The notes under the pieces: generated by a model | Database searches by the model: none | What the model was told of the DNA's origin: nothing | Seen by the model: only the letters and a program-made list of their open reading frames with translations | NCBI RefSeq assembly: GCF_025464955.1 | Contig: NZ_JAODNM010000105.1 | Coordinates: 19,209-83,208 of the forward strand | Direction of reading: 5' to 3' | DNA: 64,000 nucleotides | Source: Amycolatopsis sp. | GTDB lineage: Bacteria > Actinomycetota > Actinomycetes > Mycobacteriales > Pseudonocardiaceae | Part shown: positions 52,225 through 60,391 of the stretch, piece after piece | Numbering within the stretch: position 1 is the first letter of the stretch | Layout of the letters: each line of letters opens with the position of its first letter | Program-made: the position numbers and the translations under genes

Positions 52225-53163
52225 TCAGGGAGAGGTGACGACCTGGCCCGCCCAGGAGAGCCCACCGCCGAAGCTCAGCAGCAGGGCCGGGACGCCTGAG
52301 GCGACTTCGCCGCGTTCGACGAGCTTGGCCAGCGCCAGCGGGATGGACGCGGCGGAGGTGTTGCCCGAGTCGACGACGTCGCGGGCGACCACGGCCCTCT
52401 CGGCGCCGAGGTCGCGGATGATCACCTCGATGATCCGCAGGTTGGCCTGGTGGGTGACGATGGCGCCGAGGTCGCCCGGCGTGATCCCGGCGCGGCGGCA
52501 CGCTTCGCGGGCCAGTTTGGGCATTTCGGTGGTGGCCCACCGGTACACGGCCTGCCCTTCCTGCGCGAAATGCGGCTGCCACGCGTCGTTCAGCCGGACG
52601 GCCTGGCCCTGGGTCGGGTCCGAGCCCCAGACGACCGGGCCGATGCCCGGGTCGTCGGCCGCGCTGAGGACGGCGGCGCCCGCGCCGTCGCCGAGTAGCA
52701 CGCAGGTCGAGCGGTCGGTCCAGTCGGTGACGTCGCTCATCTTCTCCGCGCCGATGACCAGCGCGTGGCGGGCGGCACCGGCGCGCAGCGCGTGATCCGC
52801 CGTCGCGAGCGCGGTGCAGAAACCGGCGCAGCCGTTGTTGACGTCGTAACCGGCCGCGGCCGGGATGCCGAGCCGCCCGGCCACCTGAGTGGCGATGTTC
52901 GGGCAGCGGTCCATCGCGGTGCAGGTCGCGACGACTACCAGGTCGATGTCCGCGGGAAGCAGCCCGGCCGAGGTCAGGGCCTTGCCCGCGGCCCCGGCCG
53001 CCATGTCCGTCACCGACTCCTCGCGCGCGAGGTGGCGGGTGGCGATGCCGGTCCGGCGCCGGATCCACTCGTCGCTGGTGTCGATCGTGCGTGCCAGCTC
53101 ATCGTTCGTGACGACGTGCTCGGGCTGGTAGTGGCCCAGCGCGATGATGCGCGATCCCGGCAT
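52225..53163 (-). CDS. Beta-ketoacyl-ACP synthase III family protein (FabH-like)
   Basis: 312 residues with the thiolase fold. The catalytic Cys is in NNGCAGFC (C112), His in VTHQAN (H238) and Asn in SGNTSAAS (N268), so the triad is complete. It condenses an acyl-CoA with malonyl-ACP or a similar acceptor. It stands apart from any fatty-acid gene cluster and next to a TetR regulator, so it may be a dedicated starter or secondary-metabolite enzyme rather than the housekeeping FabH. ATG start. Promoter TATAGT on the minus strand with an operator-like site next to it. Confidence 0.9.
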   Translation of the reverse strand: MPGSRIIALGHYQPEHVVTNDELARTIDTSDEWIRRRTGIATRHLAREESVTDMAAGAAGKALTSAGLLPADIDLVVVATCTAMDRCPNIATQVAGRLGIPAAAGYDVNNGCAGFCTALATADHALRAGAARHALVIGAEKMSDVTDWTDRSTCVLLGDGAGAAVLSAADDPGIGPVVWGSDPTQGQAVRLNDAWQPHFAQEGQAVYRWATTEMPKLAREACRRAGITPGDLGAIVTHQANLRIIEVIIRDLGAERAVVARDVVDSGNTSAASIPLALAKLVERGEVASGVPALLLSFGGGLSWAGQVVTSP

Positions 53164-53195
53164 GCTTGCTCCTCGGCAGAGTGGACGATGCCGGA

Positions 53196-53245
53196 ACTAT
53201 AGCGTCCGAACGATCGGATTCTAAATGGGTCGGTCCGGTTATAGT
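53196..53245. promoter_or_regulatory. Divergent promoters and operator of the KAS III and TetR genes
   Basis: A minus-10 TATAGT for the KAS III gene is on the minus strand at 53196-53201 and one for TetR on the plus strand at 53240-53245, six bases before its GTG (leaderless). Between them the near-palindrome TCCGA-ACGA-TCGGA (53205-53218) sits just upstream of the first minus-10, where a repressor would block both. Confidence 0.6.
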
Positions 53246-53251
53246 GGGGCC

Positions 53252-53893
53252 GTGAGTCCCCGCAGATCCGCCGCCGACGCGCGCGACACCCGCTCGGCAA
53301 TCCTCGTGCGCGGACTCGAAATCGCGTCCGCCGAAGGCATGGAGGGCGTGACGATCGGCAGGCTGGCGGCGGACCTCGGGCTGAGCAAGTCCGGGCTGCT
53401 GGGGCACTTCGGCACCAAAGAGACGCTGCAGCTGGCTCTCGTGGACACCGCTGCCGAGGCCTTCTCCCGCGAGGTTTCGGACCCGGCGGACGGGACGGCG
53501 TTCGGGATGGACCACCTCGTCGCACTGTGCGCGGCCTGGGTGTCCTACCTGGAACGAGGCGTACTCCCCGGCGGCTGTTTCTTCATGGCCGCGGCGAGCG
53601 AGTTCGACGATCGCCCCGGGCCGGTGCGTGACGCCGTGGCCGGGCTGCATTCGTTGTGGCAGAACGATCTCCGGCGGCACATCCGGCTGGCGATCGCGGC
53701 GGGCGAGCTGCCGGACGGCACCGAGGCGGACCAGCTGCTCTTCGAACTCGGCGGCGTAATGCTGGCCCTCAACCATGCTCTGCAGCTGTACGGCGACCGG
53801 ACCGCGATCGAACGCACCCGCCGTGCGATGGGCCGCCTGCTCGGCAGGCCCCTCCCCGCTCCGACCGCAACTCGACGGCGAGTTGCGGTCTGA
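53252..53893 (+). CDS. TetR/AcrR-family regulator with a repeat-encoded tail
   Basis: 213 residues: helix-turn-helix DTRSAILVRGLEIASAEGME and GVTIGRLAADLGLSKSGLLG, then a TetR_C_6-like domain with WVSYLERGVLPGGCFFMAAA. The GTG start is leaderless (TATAGT six bases before). The last residues ATRRRVAV are encoded by the palindromic repeat at 53863-53890, so the natural end of the protein has been replaced or extended by the element. It likely controls the divergent KAS III gene. Confidence 0.85.
   Translation: MSPRRSAADARDTRSAILVRGLEIASAEGMEGVTIGRLAADLGLSKSGLLGHFGTKETLQLALVDTAAEAFSREVSDPADGTAFGMDHLVALCAAWVSYLERGVLPGGCFFMAAASEFDDRPGPVRDAVAGLHSLWQNDLRRHIRLAIAAGELPDGTEADQLLFELGGVMLALNHALQLYGDRTAIERTRRAMGRLLGRPLPAPTATRRRVAV
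53863..53890. repeat. Palindromic repeat, solo copy 3, overlapping the TetR stop region
   Basis: Arms GACCGCAACTCG and CGAGTTGCGGTC with loop ACGG, a 12-base stem; the TetR stop TGA follows at 53891-53893. Confidence 0.85.
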
Positions 53894-54028
53894 CGGGTCA
53901 CCGTATCCGGCGGAGGTACGGTCGGCGATCGTCCAGACGGCCGCTTTCAGTACGCGAAAGATCGGCAGCCCTGAGACACCGAAGGTACTCAGCGGCCGTT
54001 TTACCCGGGTCAGCCGCCCAAGAAGTCG

Positions 54029-54442
54029 TCAGCCGGCTTGCCGGTGCGCGATCTGCCAGGTGTTGCCCCAGTCGTCGCGCACCATGGCGCGTCTGTCCCC
54101 GTACGGGGTGTCGCGGGGGTCTTCGAGCGAGGTGGCGCCGTGGGTGATCGCGCGCTGGAAGGTGGTTTCGGCGTCCTCGACGTAGACGTAGAGGAACGCG
54201 GGCATCGGGTCGCGCTCGTCGTCGCCGCTGATCATGAGCCAGGAGTCGCCGATGCGGAGTTCGGCCGGACGTCCCGGGTGGAACGCGCCCTCGGCGTCGA
54301 ACACCTGCTGGAGGAAGCGGACGAGGCCCTGCGGATCCGGAGTGACGATCCTGGGCGTGACGACGTGCCAGCCCGCGGGCGCCGGAGAGTTGCCTGGCAC
54401 GAGCCTCACCTCGGATGGGTCGGAGTCAGTGCTTGCGGACAC
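54029..54442 (-). CDS. VOC-fold protein (PhnB-like)
   Basis: 137 residues forming one glyoxalase-like module: HVVTPRIVTPDPQGLVRFLQQVFDAEG then ELRIGDSWLMISGDD and the closing DDWGNTWQIA. This is the 3-demethylubiquinone/PhnB-like type found in many bacteria with no known substrate. The ATG overlaps the end of the upstream PPOX gene by 17 bases, so both belong to one unit. Confidence 0.75.
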   Translation of the reverse strand: MSASTDSDPSEVRLVPGNSPAPAGWHVVTPRIVTPDPQGLVRFLQQVFDAEGAFHPGRPAELRIGDSWLMISGDDERDPMPAFLYVYVEDAETTFQRAITHGATSLEDPRDTPYGDRRAMVRDDWGNTWQIAHRQAG

Positions 54443-54917
54443 TACGCTCGGGTTCGCCCGGCTTCCAGATCGTGATGTCCAGGTGACCGTCGCCGACTTC
54501 GACCGTTGACGCGCTGGTCAGTTCGGTGCCGTAGAAGTGGTCGAATTCCTGGCCCCGGAGGTCGAACCCGGTCTCGTCGAACAGGTCGGTGGCGAAACGC
54601 TGGTGCAGGTCCTTGTCCTGGACGTCTTCGACCACGCCCCACAGCTTCGCGTCGCCGTCCGACACCTCGGTGTCGACCGTGGCGGTGTGCAGGCAGAATC
54701 GCGGATCGCGGACCAGATCGCGGAACTTCCACGTGTCCGGCATGCCGACGAGCCAGAGCCGATCCTCGAAGAACCGCGGCTCGATCGGGCTGATCCGCGG
54801 CGATCCGTCGGCACGCAGGGTGGCCAACAGGCACAGGTTCCCGGTGGCGCGGTGGCGGCGGGTGAACACGGCGGCGATCCGCGGCGCGGCTTCGGTGAAC
54901 TCGCTCCAGGAGGTCAT
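54426..54917 (-). CDS. Pyridoxamine 5'-phosphate oxidase-like (PPOX) protein
   Basis: 163 residues with the split beta-barrel flavin fold: RATGNLCLLATLRADGSPRISPIEPRFFEDRLWLVGMPDTWKFRDLV RD-type loop, then PRFCLHTAT. It is probably an FMN- or F420-binding redox protein of unknown substrate. ATG start. It overlaps the VOC gene by 17 bases and lies downstream of a composite repeat element on the lexA side. Confidence 0.75.
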   Translation of the reverse strand: MTSWSEFTEAAPRIAAVFTRRHRATGNLCLLATLRADGSPRISPIEPRFFEDRLWLVGMPDTWKFRDLVRDPRFCLHTATVDTEVSDGDAKLWGVVEDVQDKDLHQRFATDLFDETGFDLRGQEFDHFYGTELTSASTVEVGDGHLDITIWKPGEPERSVRKH

Positions 54918-55032
54918 CGTCCGATATTACGAGCGGGTCAGCCCTGCGCCGACGATGCCGCTGCCCCAGATCCGGGAGGAGGCTGCGGTTTTGCTGCCTG
55001 AGTGCCGCTCCTGGTCGCCAGGCGCGACCATC

Positions 55033-55099
55033 ACCGCAACTCGACGGCGACTTGCGGTCTCCGAGAAACCAAGAGACCCCACAAAAGCGCAAAAGTGCG
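55033..55099 (+). repeat. Composite palindromic repeat element, copy B
   Basis: Same order as copy A: hairpin CGCAACTCG-ACGG-CGACTTGCG, then GGTCTC..GAGACC with loop (here CCGAGAAACCAA, stem weakened), then CCACAAAA.CGCAAAAGTG. Opposite orientation to copy A. It lies between the PPOX start and the lexA stop. Confidence 0.88.
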
Positions 55100-55130
55100 A
55101 CGTGGGTGACGCAAGGACTGGTGACGCGGG

Positions 55131-55793
55131 TTAGACGTTGCGCAGTACCGAAACGACGGTGCCCAGGATGACGGCCTTGTCGCCGTCGATGACCTCGTAA
55201 GCCGGGTTGCGCGGCTCGAGGTAGACGTGGCCGTTGCGGCGGCGGTACACCTTGACTGTCGCCTCTTCGTCGATCATCGCGGCGACGATCTGGCCGGAGT
55301 GAGCCTCGGACTGCTGCTTCACCACGACGATGTCGCCGTCGCAGATGGCGGCGTCGATCATCGAGTCACCGCGCACGCGCAGGCCGAAAACGTTGCCGCG
55401 TCCGGTAAGTTCGCGCGGCAGGTTCAGCACGTCGTCGAGGTGCTCTTCGGCCATGATGGGACTTCCCGCGGCGATATGGCCGACCACGGGTACCGGCACC
55501 GAGTCACCACCGGACGCGCGCGCCGATGGCTCCTGCAGGAACGCGCGCACGTCGATCGGGCGGGACATCGTGCTGCTGCGACGCAGGAAACCGTTGTCCT
55601 CCAAGCTTGCCAGGTGCTTCGACACCGAAGACGAAGACCGCAGGCCGACGGCGTCGCCGATCTCCCGCGTGCTCGGCGCATACCCGTGCCTCACCACCCA
55701 ATCCCGGATGGTGACCAGGATTCGCTGCTGGCGCAGCGGCAGGGCGGAGGTGTCCAGGTGCTCGAACGCGTCAAGATCGTCGTAGGTGGTCAC
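55131..55793 (-). CDS. lexA: LexA repressor (SOS response)
   Basis: 220 residues: winged helix (LPLRQQRILVTIRDWVVRHG, YAPSTREIGDAVGLRSSSSVSKHL), cleavage site Ala109-Gly110 in VGHIAAGSPI, and the self-cleavage dyad Ser144 in RGDSM and Lys181 in EATVKV. It represses DNA-damage genes until RecA-triggered self-cleavage. The GTG was chosen because a TACCAT (55800-55805) lies six bases before it, giving a leaderless transcript, and because the usual N terminus starts there; an in-frame TTG further up is less likely. No clear SOS box GAAC-N4-GTTC was found upstream. Confidence 0.93.
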   Translation of the reverse strand: MTTYDDLDAFEHLDTSALPLRQQRILVTIRDWVVRHGYAPSTREIGDAVGLRSSSSVSKHLASLEDNGFLRRSSTMSRPIDVRAFLQEPSARASGGDSVPVPVVGHIAAGSPIMAEEHLDDVLNLPRELTGRGNVFGLRVRGDSMIDAAICDGDIVVVKQQSEAHSGQIVAAMIDEEATVKVYRRRNGHVYLEPRNPAYEVIDGDKAVILGTVVSVLRNV

Positions 55794-55799
55794 TCGCGC

Positions 55800-55805
55800 A
55801 TGGTA
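55800..55805 (-). promoter_or_regulatory. Minus-10 hexamer TACCAT of lexA
   Basis: TACCAT on the minus strand ends six bases before the GTG of lexA; the arrangement matches the other leaderless promoters in the window. Confidence 0.45.
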
Positions 55806-55840
55806 GAGGTAGGTATCGGTCGTGGCGCCGCGGGCAACGG

Positions 55841-56956
55841 TCAACTCGCCGGGCGGCCCGCGCCGACGTAGTCGTCGCCCGCCGAGTGGTAGGTGTGGAT
55901 CTGGATCGCCTGGCCCTCGGTCGGGGCGTTGATCATCAACCCGTTGCCGAGGTACAGGCCCACGTGGTGGATGTTCGTCGCGGCGTTGCCGTAGAACACG
56001 AGATCGCCGAGCTGTGGCGGCTGCGAGGCCGGAACCGACGGCACAGACCGGAACTGGCTGTCCGCGGTGCGCGGCAGCTCGACCCCCGCGTCCTCATAGG
56101 ACGCTTTCGTCAGCCCTGAGCAGTCGAAACCCGCGGCGCCGGCGTCCGGGCCGTTGCCGCCCCATACGTACGGCAGGCCGAGCTGCCCGAGCGCGAATCG
56201 GGTCGCGCGGGTCGACGGCGCGTTCGTCTTCGCCGGATCGAGCGACAACGTCGCGTACAGCTGCGCGTTGCCGAGGACCTGCTGACGGAACAGCGGTGAA
56301 CTTTCGTACTTCCCGATGGCGTCCCACCAGCCATTGCCGCCGCCGAGGTCGGCACCGGTCGCGCACAGCGCCCGGCCCGCGGCGATGGACGCGTCGCGGA
56401 CGTTGGTGACGGACGGCTTCGTCGTCCCCGGGATATCTCGGCCCCACCGCTTCCACTGCTGTGCCGACAGCTTGAGCGGGCCGCCGCGGCCGTCCGCCGC
56501 GGTCGACTTGCCGATGCCCGCGAGCGTCACCCACGACAGATGACACGCGGGCTGCTCGGTTCGCAGGGTGAGCTCGCCGGTCGCGTACCCCATGAGCGAC
56601 TGCGCGGGGACTTCGAGCGGGCCGGACAGGCCCTGCGCCCAGGTTTCGAGCTGGCTACCGGCCTTCGCGGGTTCCTGTGCCTGCACGGGTGAGCTGACTT
56701 CGAGCACCGACGGGCCCGCGCCGCCGCCGATCGTGTTCGCGGCGACCTCCGGCCGCGGCGTCGGCGGCGCGACGGCGGTGGGATGGCCGGTGCCGCCCGA
56801 GAGCAGCCAACCCGCGGTGACCAGCCCCGCTACCAGCGGCAACGCGACGAGCCCTCGCGTCGCGGCGCCCCGAGCCCAGCCCTTCTTCACATCGGCGGAC
56901 TTCGGGTCGGAGGCGTCGTCAGGCGGTGTCACATCGGCCAGGTTAGAAGGGCTCAC
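55841..56956 (-). CDS. NlpC/P60 cell-wall hydrolase with a degenerate lytic-transglycosylase domain
   Basis: 371 residues: cytoplasmic start, one membrane segment (35-52), linker, a lysozyme-like domain (about 120-235) and an NlpC/P60 domain (245-371) with the Cys in GFDCSG (C279), His in HHVGLYLG (H331) and a third polar residue N343. The lysozyme-like part has the SLT layout (SWVTLAGIGK, GGPLKLSAQQWKRWG, DASIAAGRALCATGADLGGG) but where the family has a catalytic Glu (IGKVES) this reads IGKSTA. So peptide cleavage is likely but glycan cleavage is doubtful. GTG start. Confidence 0.85.
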   Translation of the reverse strand: MSPSNLADVTPPDDASDPKSADVKKGWARGAATRGLVALPLVAGLVTAGWLLSGGTGHPTAVAPPTPRPEVAANTIGGGAGPSVLEVSSPVQAQEPAKAGSQLETWAQGLSGPLEVPAQSLMGYATGELTLRTEQPACHLSWVTLAGIGKSTAADGRGGPLKLSAQQWKRWGRDIPGTTKPSVTNVRDASIAAGRALCATGADLGGGNGWWDAIGKYESSPLFRQQVLGNAQLYATLSLDPAKTNAPSTRATRFALGQLGLPYVWGGNGPDAGAAGFDCSGLTKASYEDAGVELPRTADSQFRSVPSVPASQPPQLGDLVFYGNAATNIHHVGLYLGNGLMINAPTEGQAIQIHTYHSAGDDYVGAGRPAS

Positions 56957-57000
56957 ACTGGTGTAACGACTCCACGCCGTTCTCGTTAGGTTGACTCTCA

Positions 57001-57006
57001 TATCCT
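57001..57006 (+). promoter_or_regulatory. Minus-10 hexamer TATCCT of birA
   Basis: TATCCT ends six bases before the birA ATG at 57013, again the leaderless spacing. It lies in the 56-base gap to the divergent NlpC/P60 gene. Confidence 0.45.
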
Positions 57007-57012
57007 GGGCCG

Positions 57013-57825
57013 ATGAGCGAGATCGAGGTCGACCGGTTACAGAGCGCATTGGCCGCGGGCTACGCGGGGACAACGGTCGTCCCGGTGACCGGCTCGACCA
57101 ACGCCGACCTGCGGGCAGCGGCCGCGAAGGGTGCGCCGGACCGCACGGTCCTGCTCGCCGAGGAGCAGACGGCCGGGGTCGGCAGGCGAGCGCGGCAATG
57201 GGTGTCGCCGAAGGGCGCGGGGATCTACGTCAGCGTGCTCCTGCGGCCCCGCGAGGTCTCGTTCGCCGGTCTGGGGTCGTTGTCCGTGGTCGCCGGGCTC
57301 GCCGTCCGCGAGGTCGCGGCGAGGCTCGGGGTCGACGCGGTGCTGAAGTGGCCCAACGATGTTTTGGCTGGTCCAGGGCGTGCGAAGTGTGCCGGAATCC
57401 TGTCCGAAGCCGAGACCGCCGCAGACGGGGGAGCGACCGTCGTGCTTGGCATCGGCGTGAACGTCCGGTCGATGGGCGACGTGCCGGCGGGTCCCGGGGC
57501 GCTACCGGCGACGTCGTTCGAGGAGCAGGGCGCGACCAGCACCGACCGCACCGAGATCGCCGTGATGCTCCTGACCGAGCTCGACGCGCGTGAGCGACGC
57601 TGGCGCGCGGCCGGCGGCGACCTCGCCCAGGCCGGAATGCTTGCGGAGTACCGGCAGCACTGCGCCACGCTCGGCCAGGACGTCCGCGTCCTGCTGCCGG
57701 CCGGCGACCCGCTCGTCGGGCGCGCCGCCGACGTCGACCAGGCGGGGCAACTCGTGGTCGAAGGAGCCGACGGGCGTCGGCACACCGTGTCCGCCGGTGA
57801 CGTCGTGCATGTCAGGGCCGGATAG
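57013..57825 (+). CDS. birA: Biotin--protein ligase
   Basis: Attaches biotin to the carrier domain of AccA3 and other carboxylases. 270 residues: the ligase core (TGSTNADLRAAA, GVGRRARQW at 55-63, KWPND at 112-116, AGILSEAE) plus the small C-terminal SH3-like domain. There is no N-terminal DNA-binding domain, so it cannot act as a repressor like E. coli BirA. ATG start, leaderless. It is close to accD5 and accA3, as in M. tuberculosis Rv3279c, and is followed by the PH-domain gene. Confidence 0.94.
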   Translation: MSEIEVDRLQSALAAGYAGTTVVPVTGSTNADLRAAAAKGAPDRTVLLAEEQTAGVGRRARQWVSPKGAGIYVSVLLRPREVSFAGLGSLSVVAGLAVREVAARLGVDAVLKWPNDVLAGPGRAKCAGILSEAETAADGGATVVLGIGVNVRSMGDVPAGPGALPATSFEEQGATSTDRTEIAVMLLTELDARERRWRAAGGDLAQAGMLAEYRQHCATLGQDVRVLLPAGDPLVGRAADVDQAGQLVVEGADGRRHTVSAGDVVHVRAG

Positions 57826-57940
57826 CTCGCTGGGAAGTAACCGAGCGGTTCGTGCCAATTGTGGTGTCCTCGGCGCCGGGGACACCGATCGCCGGTACGG
57901 TGAAGTTCACCATCGCGTAGACAACCCGGGAGCGTTCGAC

Positions 57941-58555
57941 GTGGCCTATCCAGACGATCTGCTCAGTCAGAACGAGCACGTCGTAGTGCACAGTCATCCG
58001 CACTTCAAGATGCTGATCGTCCCGACCTTCTTCCTGATCGTCACCATCGGCGTGGGCATCTGGCTCACGGTGCTGGACAACGGGGTGAAGGCTCCTTGGC
58101 ACATGGTGGCCCAGATCGCCATCGCCGTCGTCGCCGTCGTGCTGATCGTGTGGTTGTTCATCGCGCCGTTCCTGCGCTGGCGCACGACGCACTTCATCGT
58201 GACGACCGACCGGCTGATCGCCCGCGAGGGCGTCATCAAGCGGACCGGGATCGACATCCCGATGTCGCGGATCAACAGCGTCCAGTTCGAGCACGGCCTG
58301 ACCGACCGGATCTTCGGCTGCGGCACGCTGATCATCGAGTCGGCCTCGGACGAGCCGCTGCGGTTCGACGACATCCCCAAGGTCGAGCACGTGCACACGA
58401 TCATCTACCGCCAGGTCAACGACAACCCGTACGACGACTTCGACGCCGGTCAGCAGTACCCACAGCAGCCTGGCGAGCCGGGGCAGACCCAGCAGTACCC
58501 GCCACAGGGTCCGCCTCCGCCGCAGCGTCCGCCGTCACGCCGCGGTCGTCGCTGA
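57941..58555 (+). CDS. PH-domain (YdbT/bPH_2) membrane protein
   Basis: 204 residues: two membrane helices (about 22-45 and 56-80), then a bacterial PH domain with the pattern RWRTTHFIVTTDRLIAREGVIKRTG, IDIPMSRINSVQFEHGLTDR and GTLIIESASDEPLRF. A Gln/Pro-rich cytoplasmic tail (GQQYPQQPGEPGQTQQYPPQ) ends the protein. It resembles the conserved membrane protein Rv3278c located next to birA in M. tuberculosis. The GTG was chosen from a CGGGAG ribosome site nine bases ahead; earlier in-frame starts would overlap birA. Function unknown. Confidence 0.85.
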   Translation: MAYPDDLLSQNEHVVVHSHPHFKMLIVPTFFLIVTIGVGIWLTVLDNGVKAPWHMVAQIAIAVVAVVLIVWLFIAPFLRWRTTHFIVTTDRLIAREGVIKRTGIDIPMSRINSVQFEHGLTDRIFGCGTLIIESASDEPLRFDDIPKVEHVHTIIYRQVNDNPYDDFDAGQQYPQQPGEPGQTQQYPPQGPPPPQRPPSRRGRR

Positions 58556-58556
58556 G

Positions 58557-59501
58557 GTGGGGGCACGCGAACTCGGGTTGCCGCAGTGGGTTCCGGCCGC
58601 CGCAGGGCTGCCCGAGCGGGTGACGATCTGGGAGGTCGGCCCTCGGGACGGCCTGCAGAACGAGAAGACGGTCGTCCCCGTCGAGGTCAAGCTCGAATTC
58701 CTCGACAGGCTGGCCGACGCCGGGCTGAGGACGCTGGAAGCGACGAGTTTCGTACACCCGAAGTGGGTTCCGCAGCTGGCCGACGCCGAGAAGCTGCTTG
58801 CCGCGCTCGATCGTCGTGACGGCGTGCGGTATCCGGTACTGGTGCCGAACGAACGCGGCCTGGACCGCGCGCTGGACGCCGGGGTCGCCGACATCGCGAT
58901 CTTTGCCAGCGCCACCGAGACGTTCGCTTCGAAGAACCTCAACTCCACGTTGGAGACCCAGTTCGAGATGTTCGAACCGGTGGTTTCCCGTGCTACCGCT
59001 GAAGGTCTGGACGTCCGCGGGTACCTGTCGATGTGCTTCGGCGACCCGTGGGAGGGCGCTGTTCCGGCCGAGCAGGTCGTGCGGGCCGGACGCCGGCTGC
59101 TGGACTTGGGGTGCTCGCAACTCTCACTCGGGGACACCATCGGCGTCGCCACGGCCGGTCAGGTCGAGGCGGTCGTCGGCGGGTTCGTCTCCGCCGGGGT
59201 CGACGTCGGCAAACTGGCCGTGCACTTCCACGACACCTACGGCCAAGCGCTGGCGAACACGCTGACCGCGCTGCGCTGCGGTGTGTCCACTGTGGACTCA
59301 TCGGCGGGCGGTCTCGGCGGCTGTCCGTACGCCGAGTCGGCCACCGGGAACCTGGCCACCGAGGACCTCGTCTGGATGCTCGACGGCCTCGGTGTCGCCC
59401 ACGGTGCGGACCTCGACAAGCTGGTCGCCACGAGCGCGTGGATGGCCGGTCAGCTCGGCCGCCCGAGCGCCTCTCGGGTCGTCAACGCACTCGCCGGCTG
59501 A
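58557..59501 (+). CDS. Hydroxymethylglutaryl-CoA lyase-like enzyme
   Basis: 314 residues of the DRE-TIM family: metal/substrate start EVGPRDGLQNEKTVV (26-40), the phosphate-like SFVHPKWVPQ, HFHDTYGQALANTL and the active-site Cys loop GLGGCPYAESATGNLATEDLV. Cleaves hydroxymethylglutaryl-CoA to acetoacetate and acetyl-CoA in leucine breakdown; related lyases with other hydroxyacyl-CoAs are possible. GTG start one base after the preceding stop, so co-transcribed with the PH-domain gene. It contains a TGTCCA/TGGACT palindrome (59284-59298). Confidence 0.9.
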   Translation: MGARELGLPQWVPAAAGLPERVTIWEVGPRDGLQNEKTVVPVEVKLEFLDRLADAGLRTLEATSFVHPKWVPQLADAEKLLAALDRRDGVRYPVLVPNERGLDRALDAGVADIAIFASATETFASKNLNSTLETQFEMFEPVVSRATAEGLDVRGYLSMCFGDPWEGAVPAEQVVRAGRRLLDLGCSQLSLGDTIGVATAGQVEAVVGGFVSAGVDVGKLAVHFHDTYGQALANTLTALRCGVSTVDSSAGGLGGCPYAESATGNLATEDLVWMLDGLGVAHGADLDKLVATSAWMAGQLGRPSASRVVNALAG

Positions 59502-59545
59502 GCAACGCGCTTTCGATAGTTGCCGACCGAACCGGGGAGGGTGCG

Positions 59546-60391
59546 GTGACCGAGCAGACTGAGGCCGACACCGGCCCAGTGCGCCTTCCGTCGGCCTACG
59601 GCGGCCTGCTCGACGCCGGTGGTTTCGACGACGTCCCGACCCCGCCCGCCGCGGTGCCTGCCGCCGCGCCGCTGGTCCGCGGCACGATCCGGCAGGAGCG
59701 GGAGAGCGTGGTCGCGCTGTTCCTGGTGCACATGTTCCCGATCGGGCACCTGCCGATCGCCGCGGACAAGCCCGCGAAGCAGCCCCCTGCGCCGGCTGAC
59801 GACGCTGACTACCTCGCCGGCCAGCGGTTCGTGCCGGGTGACCATCCCGACGCGGCGCTGGTCGAGGCGGGAACAGCGCTGAAGCACATCCGGGACGGTT
59901 TCCGGCGGTCGGCGAGCCCGTCGCCGTCGGCGATCCCGCCGGAGTTGACCGAGGGCCACGATCCGTACGGCGGCCTGGACGAGCAGGACTGGAACCGCCG
60001 GTTTCTCGGCGGTCTACGGGCATCCGTGCCCGAGTACGCCTGGCCGCCCGGGCAGCTGCACCCCGAGGGAGGGCAGCACGCCGGCGAGCCGGTGCTGCTC
60101 GCCGACGGGGTCCGGCTCGACCGCTTCGGCGGCGAGGAAGGCCGAATCTTCGCGCCGGACGGCACGAAGTTCGCCGGCCGCTCGCTTCCGCCAGGCTTCC
60201 TGCTGGCCGAATACCGCCGATACCGCGTGCTGAAGCCGCTGCCGGTGTGGCGGACGGTGTCCGCGGCCTGGTTCGGGCAACCCGGCGGCGGGGTCCGCTA
60301 CCGGGCGACACACCCGGCCGGTGACCTGATGACCATGGGATACCTCGCGGAGCTCACCGGCGCCGCGGAACGGTTGGGGGCGGCGGGATGA
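59546..60391 (+). CDS. TNT-domain protein (NAD-glycohydrolase-like)
   Basis: 281 residues. The C-terminal part (183-270) is a TNT domain, the fold of the M. tuberculosis necrotizing toxin that destroys NAD: ADGVRLDRFGGEEGRIF, GTKFAGRSLPPG, YRVLKPLPVWRTVSAAWFGQ with the key Gln (about 245) in FGQPGGG, and GDLMTMGYLAEL. The N-terminal 180 residues contain Pro-rich stretches and no signal peptide, ESX motif or membrane helix, so the export route is unclear. GTG start behind GGGGAGGG. A small gene overlaps its end (ATGA). Confidence 0.85.
   Translation: MTEQTEADTGPVRLPSAYGGLLDAGGFDDVPTPPAAVPAAAPLVRGTIRQERESVVALFLVHMFPIGHLPIAADKPAKQPPAPADDADYLAGQRFVPGDHPDAALVEAGTALKHIRDGFRRSASPSPSAIPPELTEGHDPYGGLDEQDWNRRFLGGLRASVPEYAWPPGQLHPEGGQHAGEPVLLADGVRLDRFGGEEGRIFAPDGTKFAGRSLPPGFLLAEYRRYRVLKPLPVWRTVSAAWFGQPGGGVRYRATHPAGDLMTMGYLAELTGAAERLGAAG

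Noticed and set aside
55794..55844. TTG start of lexA giving a 237-residue protein
   Set aside because: The added 17 residues are not part of the usual N terminus, and a minus-10 lies six bases before the GTG at 55793.
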